Shown: one piece after another, positions 1-8,481 of the stretch
Position numbering within the stretch: the first letter of the stretch is position 1
Layout of the letters: the number at the start of each line of letters is the position of its first letter
Assembly (NCBI GenBank): GCA_024741835.1
Contig: JAENRP010000612.1
Span: forward strand, 2,626 to 15,282
DNA from: Diplocarpon mali
Lineage: Eukaryota; Ascomycota; Leotiomycetes; Helotiales; Drepanopezizaceae
Direction: 5' to 3'
Length of the DNA stretch: 12,657 nt
Notes under the pieces: model-generated
The model's input: the letters and a program-made list of their open reading frames with translations, nothing else
Databases searched by the model: none
Told to the model about the DNA's origin: nothing
Position numbers and translations under genes: made by a program

Positions 1-898
1 CCCCCCGCCGATTGTCTGGTCCTCGGGGCTTTTGGTGGATCTCTGCACCGTTCCGCACGAGGGCATCGTCGACCCTGTTGCGCTGTGGCAGAGTCGTATT
101 CGCACGAGGCACGAGCTAACCTTGCCCCTCGACCCCCCCCAAGGAGATTATGCCTGATGACCGACGAGCCCAGCTGCGTCGCGATCGGGCAAAGACGAGA
201 AGGAGAAGGCCAGGCCGGGTGAGGCACGAGCTCAACGTCTCCGGTGCACATCAAGTGAAGTGGCACATCCGCAGCCGCATGGGTTCGGCGGCTCCCCGTC
301 TCCGCAACACGATGCAGCTCTCGTCAGCCAGCGGCGTGATCCAAGAGACCCCTCTCTCCGTGTCGGCCAGACGTCTCAACGGTCCATGTCCCCCCTGCCT
401 GGCCTGCCTCACCAGCCGAGAGCACGTGATCACTTGGAGTCGGGTAGAGGCTCTCCTGTGATGCGGCAAGCACGAGGACGGTCCAGTCTCTGTCCTCCGC
501 CAAAGTCATCATGGAAGACAGACGAACCAACCTCTTCTGCCGCGCCGGGGCGTGACCTCTCGTCGGTCTGGTCTGGCCCTCCGGGCACCGGCACAACCAC
601 ACCAGATCGATCGGCAGCATGGGGCACCAACCGTCACCGGCTCGAGCACCGTCCGCTCACTGTCTGGACGCACGTTTCGTCGCACTGCACGCAGGAAGAT
701 ACGAAGTACGTCAAGCAGAAACCTGCGTCGGGGGGCGGCACGCACGCCAGAAGGTGCCGAGCACGCTGGAGACGCGCAACGGACGAAGCGGAAAGGGGAA
801 TGGCACACTCCCATTCCCCCCGGGGGTGCAGATGCCCAGGCCTCAATCTCCAAACAGGAGGTCGAGACGAGCTCATCAGCCGCGTGACGCGGAATCGC

Positions 899-953
899 TT
901 CCGGAGGGGTGCCAGAGGGGACCCGGAGGGGATCCGGAGGGGATCCGGAGGAG
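899..953. repeat. 11-bp minisatellite, five copies
   Basis: Five head-to-tail units of 11 bp lie at 899-909, 910-920, 921-931, 932-942 and 943-953. The units are TTCCGGAGGGG, TGCCAGAGGGG, ACCCGGAGGGG, ATCCGGAGGGG and ATCCGGAGGAG. The CCGGAGGGG core is conserved while the first two bases drift. An 11-bp period is not a multiple of three, so the array is unlikely to be coding. Confidence 0.85.
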
Positions 954-1270
954 AGCAAAGGTCACGGTACCTGGGCATGCAGAGGGGGGGGTCTCTCCTC
1001 CGACGAGGAAGTGAGGCAGGGTATGGGATCTCCTCGTACGAGGACTGGATCTCGCGCGTGCGAACCGGTGGCCCGGATCATTCCCCGCCGAATGCAGGGT
1101 GCCGGACGAGGAGATACTTCGCATCTGTACCTCGATCCGTCCCTAGCGGATATCTCCCGCGGGGAACTGGGCACCGCCTGATCCGACCGAGATCCCGGCG
1201 CGCAGGGTCGGGAAGTGGGCCGCGTCTCCCCGGAGGCGAGCAAGGTGGACAGCTGTGGCAGGATTCGATC

Positions 1271-1357
1271 GGCTCGGTCGGGTTGGGTTCTCGCGACTGG
1301 ACGCGTGACCGGCTCGGTCGGATTGGGCTCTCGAGACTGGGCGCGTGACCGGCTCGG
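1271..1357. repeat. 40-bp tandem duplication
   Basis: Two adjacent 40-bp units (1271-1310 and 1311-1350) match at 36 of 40 positions, followed by the first seven bases of a third unit (GGCTCGG, 1351-1357). Each unit opens with GGCTCGGTCG and closes with CGCGTGACC. The unit length is not a multiple of three. Confidence 0.85.
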
Positions 1358-1770
1358 ATCTCTTCCGATCGGAACGCGCCCGGTGGGGAGGGCGGGTGAC
1401 TTTGCTCTGTGCTGCGCTGCTCCCATCTGTCGGTCCCATGAGCGGAGCGACGAACCCGAGTCCGAAGGGTCTTTCCCACTCAAGCAAGACTTACCCGATC
1501 GGGGCGGGACCTGAGGTGTCGGGACCGGTCCCCCCCCCTCGGCAGGTAGAGAGGGTACAGATGCCTCGCCTCGCACCCGTTCGCGTCACCCGTCCTCGAC
1601 TGTCGAGTACGAGCACACCTTGGACACACAGGAACTCGGCTCCCTCCCTGCTGCTCTCTCCATCCATGTTCCGCGGTCGAGAGCAGCGCTTGGGTCGGCG
1701 GCTGGCTTCTGATCCTCGACTCGTATCACGGACGACCCGGGGGCATGGGACGGATGTCCCAGAGGCCTTC

Positions 1771-1887
1771 CCCGTCCCGGGTCCCCGCACGAGGAGAGCA
1801 GGGTGCGGATTCATCTCTCGACTCTGGCCCGTCCCTGGTCCCGCACGAGGAGAGCAGGGCGCGGATTCTTCTCTCGACTCTGCCCCG
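1771..1887. repeat. 56-57-bp tandem duplication
   Basis: Two adjacent copies begin with CCCGTCCC at 1771 and 1828. Each carries GCACGAGGAGAGCAGGG (at 1787 and 1843), then GCGGATTC and TCTCTCGACTCTG. The copies differ by one single-base indel in the leading C run and a few substitutions. A more distant partial relative, GCACGAGGAAAAAAAG, starts at 1922 and is followed by a similar GCATGGATTCGAG stretch, which suggests an older third copy. Confidence 0.8.
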
Positions 1888-2864
1888 ACAGACCTGAGCA
1901 AACCTTCGCGGGAAGTTCCCTGCACGAGGAAAAAAAGATGTGCATGGATTCGAGGAGTGGAAGAAGTGCTAGCGGGCGCGGCGGCCCGGGGGAAATGCCA
2001 GCCCGGTCCAGCCACTCGACCGTATCGTCTGGACTCGGCTCATGTGGTTGCGCGGGGGAGAGCCAGGAGCCAGGAGCCAGGGACGCACGGGGAGACACGA
2101 GTCTGCTCTGGCCTGTCCGGGGGCGAGGAGGAGGGAGAAGGCCTGCTCGAGAAGAGGAGAGCGGGACCCCCGAAAGCCCGGGCTGGACTGCGAGGGCGAG
2201 AGGGATGTGATGCGCGCTGGCGATGGAATCGGAGCGGGACCCCCTATCGCGTCATGTGCTCGAACCGGCCGCCACACGGAGAATGCACCGGCGGATGGGA
2301 GTCAGCGGGCTGGCTCGTGACCCGGCACGCCGTCCTCCGGGGGAACCGGCACACGGGTCGTACGGGGATGAGCCGGCGCCGGCCCGACCAAGCCATCCCG
2401 CTTCTCTACGGCGCCTCGGCGCACCAGATTGCCAGATCTCTCGGCACGGATCTTCCTCCCAAGACTTGTGTACAACTTTGCCAGGGGGGCGGAGGGCGGC
2501 CCGCATCGGCTCGTCTCGCCGCGCCGCGAATCACCCGACCTGACGTGTTCTGTCCAAGTCCAGCCAGCGGCTGATGTCGGCAGGTGGGGATTGCCGGCTC
2601 TGGTTGGCCGTATGGCCAGCTTACATAAACGCTTCCGGGTCGGGGCGTGTTGGCCAGCTCACCGTGTCGAACGGAACGGGGTGGGTGAGGCCCAGCGAGA
2701 TGCCACCGGGGCAGTGTTTTTCCCCGTGCGCAGGTTGGGAGTCGGCAGGTAGGGACCTACTCAACTCGGCGCCGGTGTCAAGTCCCAACGTGATGCCTGG
2801 CTGATGTTCAGAGACCAGGCTTGCATTGAAAGGCTCTCTTTCTTCTACTGCTGCTACTCTTCTA

Positions 2865-2924
2865 CTTTCTCCTCCCCTCTTCCTCCTCCCCCTCTTCCCC
2901 CCCCCCCTCCTCCTCTTCCTCCTC
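2865..2924. repeat. Pure pyrimidine tract (60 nt)
   Basis: Sixty consecutive C/T bases with no purine, built mostly of CCT and TCC units plus a run of C at 2897-2907. The bases just before it (from about 2831) are also pyrimidine-rich with rare interruptions. Such tracts can form triplex (H-DNA) structures and are common upstream of fungal genes as CT-rich promoter elements, but no gene start follows that I can support. Confidence 0.85.
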
Positions 2925-3901
2925 GGGTGACGTGGATAGCTACGCCATGGGCTTTACGAATCCGTCCTTGGGAGTCCGAGTCGATCTTCTGACGACTTGC
3001 TTTCCCTCTTTGCGCATTTTTCTCCGTTGCCCCTCTCGTGTTGGCAGCGATATATCGAAAGGCTTCGAAGCGCCTGCCTACCATTTTTGGTGCGAGGATG
3101 GATAAGACCTGGGGCATCGCGCGGGTTTGTCGACGGGCTCACAGAATCTGCGATCCGTCTGAAGAGAGCATTGTTCCGCAACACACGGGTCCTGGGTCAT
3201 GTAAATATCTACAGGGTGAGAGAGAAACACAGAGTTTCGTCCACGCATACCAGGAGGGGCAGGGACATCCCTCCGTGCCGTTGAGCCCATCCCACATCTG
3301 TGGGGTTGGGTTGGGTTGTCGTCGTGAGACGCTAAAAGCTCGGTTAGCATCTTGTTGTTGACGCTCGGAGGCTGGATAGAGAGACCGTGTTGGCTGTGGG
3401 CGGCCAGATGGGCTGGCAGGCACGGCAGTGTCTGGATGCAGGTAGAAGATGCCCCGGCACCAGCCCGTGTCCTGCTCTTCGTCGAGGCGGCGAACCGGTG
3501 CGACTTCTGCGACGTTGCAGTTGCATGCTCGGTGCGAAGCGACTGCCGCGGGACGGCGCCGGAAACATGGTGAAGCTATCCAGCACGGGGAGAGAAGCGC
3601 GTCGGGCGCAACGCCTCCGGGTACGGCTCTGCTGTCCCGGTCGTCTGGTAGAGTCACAGCAATCAAGAGCCGCGTGCGGGCGATGGCCTTGTGGAGTATA
3701 TACTCCCGTCGGTCGGCATGAAAAGGGAGCACGCTACCTACGGTCGAGAGAAGCAAGCTCCGTGGGAAACACAGCAGCACGGGAAAGACAGCGCAGGGTG
3801 TTGGATAGTTGTTGGGAGGGGCACAGAGACGCCGTGCCGTGGCGGGCAATCTGCCCACATCAACAGGTCACGAATCGAGCCCATGCGGCGTAGCCCAAAC
3901 A
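2925..3901. other. Intergenic region, no supportable gene
   Basis: This is the sequence beyond the 3' end of the DsbA-family gene. A minus-strand frame of 239 codons (3139-3858) and a plus-strand frame of 168 codons (3387-3893) overlap each other across the same DNA. Neither shows a recognisable domain, and both are rich in Arg, Ser, Pro and Cys without pattern. A GGGTT-rich spot lies at 3301-3316 and a perfect palindrome at 3693-3706. Confidence 0.5.
3693..3706. repeat. 14-bp perfect palindrome GGAGTATATACTCC
   Basis: The sequence equals its own reverse complement over 14 bases with no spacer. Its centre is TATATA. It could be a binding site for a dimeric regulator or a chance palindrome; nothing nearby identifies a target gene. 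Confidence 0.7.
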
Positions 3902-4741
3902 TCAACCTTCCGAACGCCCTTCCTGGGCCTTGATCTTCTCGAATAGCCGCAAGAATACCCCGGGATCCTGGGCACCCCCTACGTCAAACTTGCCCTGCAA
4001 CGTGAAGTTAGGCACTCCACTGATCCCATTCGACTTCGCCCGCTCGACCTCCTCATCCACAGCAGGACCCCCCTTGTCACTCTTCAGCCAGTCCTCGGCC
4101 TCCGGCTTGTCGAGTCCAGCCTCGACGGCAGCCGCTACCAAGACCTTGCGATCCGTGATGTCGGCCTCGTTCTCAAAGTACGCGGCGAAGAGCTCTTCCA
4201 CGACTCGGGTCTGCAAGGCGGGTGATTTGGTCTTGCCGAGTTGTATCAATCGGTGCGAGTCTCGGCTGTTGCCGGTTTTGCCGCCGTACTTGAAGATGAT
4301 GCCAACTTCCCGGCCGGCCTGCGAGAGGCGCTCGAAGATCATGGAGGTGCGCTCCTCTCCAAATTTGGCCGTGTAGTATCCCATCTTGTCAACACCTGTA
4401 GAGCCGCTCAGCCTCGCTACTCAATGCATAACACCCCGGGAGAGAAAAACCATTCTTGGGTGCGCCAGGATTCAGGTAGAATGGCATCCAGGTCGTCGAA
4501 AAGGTATCACCAGAGTCCGGATGCAGCTCTTGGTACGTCTGAATGGCCCTGTCAAGTTTCTTCTTGCCGACATAGCACCCTGGGTAACACAGAGGGTCAG
4601 CTGCGATATCCAAATCGGCTTGAAGAATAAAGCCTCTGTTCCAGACACTCTCGGGGAATCGATGTGAGAAACCCATAGAAATCCTCGGCACTTACAAGGA
4701 CAGACGCTGTCGCTTACAATCTCAATAACAAATTTGGTCAT
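3902..4741 (-). CDS. DsbA-family (FrnE-like) thioredoxin-fold oxidoreductase, 3 exons
   Basis: Predicted exons on the minus strand are 4741-4696, 4579-4451 and 4395-3902, with introns of 116 and 55 nt. They give 222 residues, a usual length for the FrnE branch. The splice of exons 1 and 2 rebuilds the active-site motif CPWC at residues 14-17, directly after the first beta strand (FVIEIVSDSV). Later landmarks are YLNP, APKNGVDK and YYTAKFG, then an all-helical middle, and the cis-proline loop GVPNFTL near residue 187. These are thioredoxin-fold signatures of the DsbA/2-hydroxychromene-2-carboxylate isomerase superfamily. There is no signal peptide, so I infer a cytosolic protein. Family members catalyse thiol-disulfide exchange or glutathione-linked reactions; the substrate is unknown here. 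Intron 1 has a standard GTAAGT donor. Intron 2 must use GTTTTT as donor to keep the frame; reading through it meets a TGA. The start ATG is the one directly before the first strand. Confidence 0.92.
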
Positions 4742-6289
4742 CGTGCGCAGGGTCTGAACATGCACAGGACAAGACAGCACAAAAGCTCACACCAGCAGAG
4801 ATGACACGCACAGAAGATGGGAAAGCGCAAGGAACTAGAGGAAAGACGATCACCTATCGTCGAGGAAAGCAGGATGGCCCGTCGAAGTCTGAAATGGGGT
4901 CATGTGAGATTAGAAATCAGCAAACACTAGCTAGCGACCGATCCGCGACAGACGGACTTTCGGCCGACGGCCGTAGGAGCCGCGCCTCTGCAGGTTCGGT
5001 AGATGCAACTCTTCACAATCGGAAAGGAAAGTGACATTTCCACTCTGAACCCTCGGCCTTGGATGTCTCCAACCCGCCGGCGCGCCCTCGCTCGAACCTG
5101 ACGAGTACCCAAACTCATTCACCACTGGGCCCGCCTCCATCGCGCCACCTCACGCCACGATTTCCCAAGGCTGGCCTAGTCAGACCTCTCACCTACTCGA
5201 CGAAACCCAAGCGGTGCCCAACGCCTCTCCTCAGACTGGACCGACTGGCCGTTGGAGCATGTATCCCGTCCTCGACTCAGTTCCTATAATATCTCCAAGA
5301 TCCAAAGGCTGCTCCTGATGCCCACCCGTATCTCTATCTCCATGTCCAACGCTGCCAACCTTCGATGCTTGCGACTTGCGCATGTCCCTAGACGATTCAA
5401 CGCCATGGGAGATCCGTCGATGGGGGGTTTTTCGGATTCTCTTGGGCTGGAGGTATCTGTGTACGAGCCATCTTCGTCTTGACGCTTGAAGCTACTTGTG
5501 ATGTCTTACCGACATGACCCTCTTCTCACAGACACTGTTGGGCTGGGAATCTCAAGAGTCTCCCAGGTGTGGGGTGGGAAGTGCCGGAGAACCTTGATCT
5601 GCTTCGAGAAGTGTTCGCCCTGGAATTGGAAAGGATTGGAGGCATCGTTGGGAGGAAACTGAGGATACAACTAGTAGTCGAGGTGTTGCTCTGGACAGAG
5701 GAACGAATTATCGCAAGTTCCGGATTTGCAGGAGTACAGTCTGGCAGTGGAGTCAAGCTGTCTCGGCTCAAGAATGGAAGAATTTACTCTCGATTCGACG
5801 GCATCACTCCCTGCATATATCATCACTGCTGTCCCCAGGAGATTATCAGTCACTAACCTCACGACCGGCTGGCTTGAATCCTCTGCCATATTCATCCGAG
5901 GCGTGAATCTACCCGTGATGGTAATCCAGCTTGTAGAAAATCTGCTTGGTCATGGGAACCATAGCAATAGCTAGATTATGGACTCAGCTATTCGTACATG
6001 ATATTCTGTACAAATGATGTACAAAGATAGTCTTCCTTTGCCGGCGCTTAGGCATTCCGTCTCCATATCCAATCCGATAGAATACACGTCGTACTATGAC
6101 CTCCGACTTAAGGCTGAGATTCTCCTCCGAATGCATACTTTCCAAGCATACGTTCCTCAGTAATCTGTAGTCCCCACGTGCCAGCCTTTCCCAGCCTATT
6201 CTTTGGCTTTGTATATTGCTGAAGAGCAAGACCTACTATGTCGATTGACTTAAATCCGTGCCGATTTCCCTGCACTGCACATGGAATAA
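4742..6289. other. Intergenic region with only weak open frames
   Basis: The part just right of 4741 should hold the promoter of the DsbA-family gene. Beyond that I find no gene I can support. Open frames exist at 5252-5482 and 5569-5856 on the plus strand and 5671-5895 on the minus strand. The 5569-5856 frame includes a stretch that could form amphipathic helices (around 5590-5710), and a GTATCT..CACAG pair (5452 to 5531) could be an intron after the 5252 frame. Joining them does not give a sustained reading frame. The frames are on both strands over the same DNA and none matches a family I know. Confidence 0.4.
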
Positions 6290-7164
6290 TCAGCTGTATT
6301 CTTCAGGAGCAAAAGCGGTTGAAACAGCTCCGGATTCCAGCCCATGATAAACACCTAATAGACCAATGATCCGCGATTGAGGCAGACCGCAGATGTATAC
6401 TTACGCTCACTCAGAGCCTCATCCGCCTGAGCCTTTGTCAATCCCATGTTCGACGTTCGAATTGTCAACGAGGCAGTTTCCCTTGGATCGCAGAACATCT
6501 TGCGTGCAAATTTTTCATTGCTATCTTCAGGTAGTAAGTCTTGAAATTTCTTCCACTACATGAAGGTCAGCCTGTTCCTGGGTTGAGGTCTCAGCTCTGA
6601 CATGTATCTAGGGCCAAGACCTCGGGAGAGTAGGAATAGGGCGCAGGAATTCGTGCGTACTAGCGCAGAGCGAAACTGGTTAAGCGGCTGTAAAAGAACC
6701 CAAAATCAGCATTATTTTTTCCGTGAGTTCAAAGCGACGCGGTTGACTCCGGAAGCAAGAAGCATATTTGAAAATAAATCAGCTCAGAGCTCCCAGGGCC
6801 ACCTGAGAAGGGGAAAAGGACCAACGAGGGCACTCACCTCGACATCCAAAGCCCAGCTAAGCCCATAATCCTCTTCTGCAGAAGCAAACTCGCGATGCGT
6901 TACGAGAGGTTGCCTGATCTCAACTGAAAATGGCTTTTGCAGAGATGCGAAAGCGGGCAGCTCCTTCTGGAAATGTTCCAGCATGCGGGGGGGCAGTTTA
7001 GGGACGAAGGGAAGATATGGAAGCCGCACTTCGCTCCTTGTCGTATCAGATACCATTTTGTCTCTCGCCGCCGGGTATTTAGCTCGGATGGCATTGATGG
7101 TTTCCCAGGGCCCGGGGCCGGCTTGCAGGAGGATCGCAAATCTCTTGGGCAACGCAGATGCCAT
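6290..7164 (-). CDS. Uncharacterised protein, LigT / 2'-5' RNA ligase-like fold, 3 exons
   Basis: Predicted exons on the minus strand are 7164-6838, 6555-6405 and 6354-6290, with introns of 282 and 50 nt (donors GTGAGTG and GTAAGTA, acceptors TAG). The phases fit and the product has 180 residues ending EEYS. By eye it follows the two-lobed LigT plan: a first strand (FAILLQAG, 9-16), helix WETINAIRAKYP, then EVRLPYLPFVPKLPP, helix, KPFSVEIRQP strand, GLSWALDV strand, helix WKKFQDLLPED, then SLTIRTSNM and helix LTKAQADEAL. LigT proteins are RNA or cyclic-nucleotide phosphodiesterases that use two H-x-T/S motifs. Here the places where these should fall read EVRL and SLTI, so both histidines appear to be missing. 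Either the protein is non-catalytic or my alignment is wrong. I am fairly sure the gene is real because three exons join cleanly; the family call is weak. Confidence 0.65.
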
Positions 7165-7533
7165 AGCTGCGGAAGCAATTTGCTTAAAGGGAAGATTAGA
7201 GATGTATCTTCGACTGGTAAAGGTTTTCGTGAAATTGAAACTGGGGATGGAAGAACAGAGATCGCTAGGTCACTTGGCTGAATTTAAATTGGGGTCGAAT
7301 CGACTACGCTAGCTAAGTACTGGCCAGAAGAAATCTTTCTCACCGCCTTTCCGCCTTTCCTGCCTCTACGTTCGTTGAGTCTGCCAATTGGTATCAGCCG
7401 CAAGAATATCAGTATATGCCCCCTCGTGTCATACTACACCAAGCATTTCTGTTTGATGCTCCTTGAAAATATCATCCATCCATGCAGTTTTATACCTCTA
7501 AGCTCTAATCTGGCAAGCAACGCTCAGTACTCG

Positions 7534-7883
7534 ATGCTCCCACAACCATCCGGAGAGGCAGTTCGTGATGGTTCTCCGGCTCACGATCATCTCCCTCCCA
7601 TCCCAAAGGACAATGTCGCCCGGGTCCGCATTTCTACAGTCTGCTCCAGCATACTAGCTTCCCTCCTCGTCATACGAGTTATCTCATTTGTCCTTGTTCG
7701 TGTAGCATTTATTTCTCCTCCGTTGACAGTGATGAAACTTTTATTGCGGCGGGTATCTTCCTGGCACTCATTCTGGTCGTCAATTTCATGGCTGCCCAAT
7801 ACTCGATCAGGCATATCTTCAAAAGTCACCGTCGAGCTCCGCCAGATGCCGTGGAAGCATTATCTTGGCGAAGATTCCGATGA
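7534..7883 (+). pseudogene. Possible frame-broken membrane-protein gene
   Basis: From an ATG at 7534 one frame gives a hydrophilic start (residues such as PPIPKDNVARVR) and then a hydrophobic segment at about 7634-7711 (SSILASLLVIRVISFVLVR). After that the frame turns unconvincing. A different frame then gives DETFIAAGIFLALILVVNF from 7731, a clear membrane segment, followed by a basic tail and a stop at 7881-7883. The two halves look like parts of one two-segment membrane protein. I checked GT dinucleotides between 7534 and 7705 and none lies in the phase needed to splice into the second frame, so a simple intron does not explain the break. A one-base indel would. The gene could also be misread or the hydrophobicity fortuitous. 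I do not recognise the family. Confidence 0.35.
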
Positions 7884-8481
7884 ACCGAAGACTATCACCA
7901 TTGTTGGTCTTGGACTGAGTGGTGCTTTAACTTTGTGTGATTCTCGGTACTGCGTTGCACAACCGGTGTCACGGAGGGCCATGTAAAGCCGCTGTTACGG
8001 TCTGATACATGTTTGTGTGAGAATTTTCCCACGTGCTACTTCAATTTTCTAAGTTACTGGTGTCCTTCCTCAGCCTGTGAAGACTTGCATGCTTTATAGT
8101 ACTAGGCAAATGACATTAGTCATGTCCCCTATTACACTAAAACATAGCTTTTAATGCTTTCTCCGGCTACTAAACTACCGCAAAAAATTATATGGGGTTC
8201 AAGTCTTACAGCACCTTTACTACTGGTATGATATATCAAAACTTATATATATGTATATATATGTATATATATGAATAAGTTGATAGACATTAAGCTGACG
8301 CCATGTCAATCTTCGCTCATTTTGGTGGTAGAAGCCGCGTATCGAGACTTATTATTGCTTTACTTGCTTATAGATCAACTCAATGTTTGAGAAGGTCTTG
8401 AATATATTCAAAATCAGTTCTTGCTAATTTTGAAAATTATTTGTTTTAGTACGATAAATCTCTTGTTAACAATAGGTAATG
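7884..8481. other. AT-rich intergenic sequence
   Basis: The stretch is AT-rich with many stops in all frames. The first part of it remains open in the 7534 frame to 7986 but has no recognisable content. A TA-rich microsatellite lies at 8243-8273. I see no gene. Confidence 0.5.
8243..8273. repeat. TA-rich microsatellite, 10-bp period
   Basis: The unit ATGTATATAT is repeated exactly at 8251-8260 and 8261-8270, with partial units on both sides (TTATATAT before, ATG after). Confidence 0.8.

Larger units (their letters stand above)
1..2800. other. GC-rich non-coding block with short tandem repeats
   Basis: This stretch is visibly rich in G and C, with C homopolymers at 1-6, around 131-138 and around 1530-1538. 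Both strands stay open for long distances in several frames at once, as expected when stop codons are rare. The longest frames (260-1348 and 1345-2574, plus strand) are dominated by Arg, Gly, Pro and Ser and show no domain, no membrane pattern and no intron logic. I therefore treat the block as non-coding. It contains an 11-bp minisatellite, a 40-bp duplication, a 56-bp duplication and six same-strand copies of GCACGAGG, listed separately. It could be decayed repeat DNA, an intergenic island, or the edge of a larger repeat array. I cannot choose between these from this window. Confidence 0.6.

Noticed and set aside
98..115. Resemblance to the GGCACGAG cDNA-library adapter
   Set aside because: GCACGAGG recurs at six places inside GC-rich genomic sequence and in a natural duplication, with no vector or EcoRI site context. 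It is better explained as a local repeat word.
260..1348. Plus-strand open frame of 362 codons
   Set aside because: It crosses the 11-bp and 40-bp tandem repeats, is dominated by Arg, Gly and Ser, and overlaps several other long frames on both strands. Rare stops in GC-rich DNA explain it.
1360..1370. CTCTTCCGATC, identical to part of an Illumina adapter
   Set aside because: The match is only 11 bases, sits right after a natural tandem repeat, and no further adapter sequence follows.
1345..2574. Plus-strand open frame of 409 codons
   Set aside because: Same reasons: low-information composition, it crosses the 56-bp duplication, and it has no domain, membrane segment or splice structure.
3301..3316. 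GGGTTGGGTTGGGTT, telomere-like
   Set aside because: Only three units, interior to the window, and not the usual fungal TTAGGG repeat.
3139..3858. Minus-strand open frame of 239 codons beside the DsbA-family gene
   Set aside because: It has no recognisable domain, and overlapping plus-strand frames of similar quality cover the same DNA. It is long enough that a translated search would be worthwhile, but I cannot support it.
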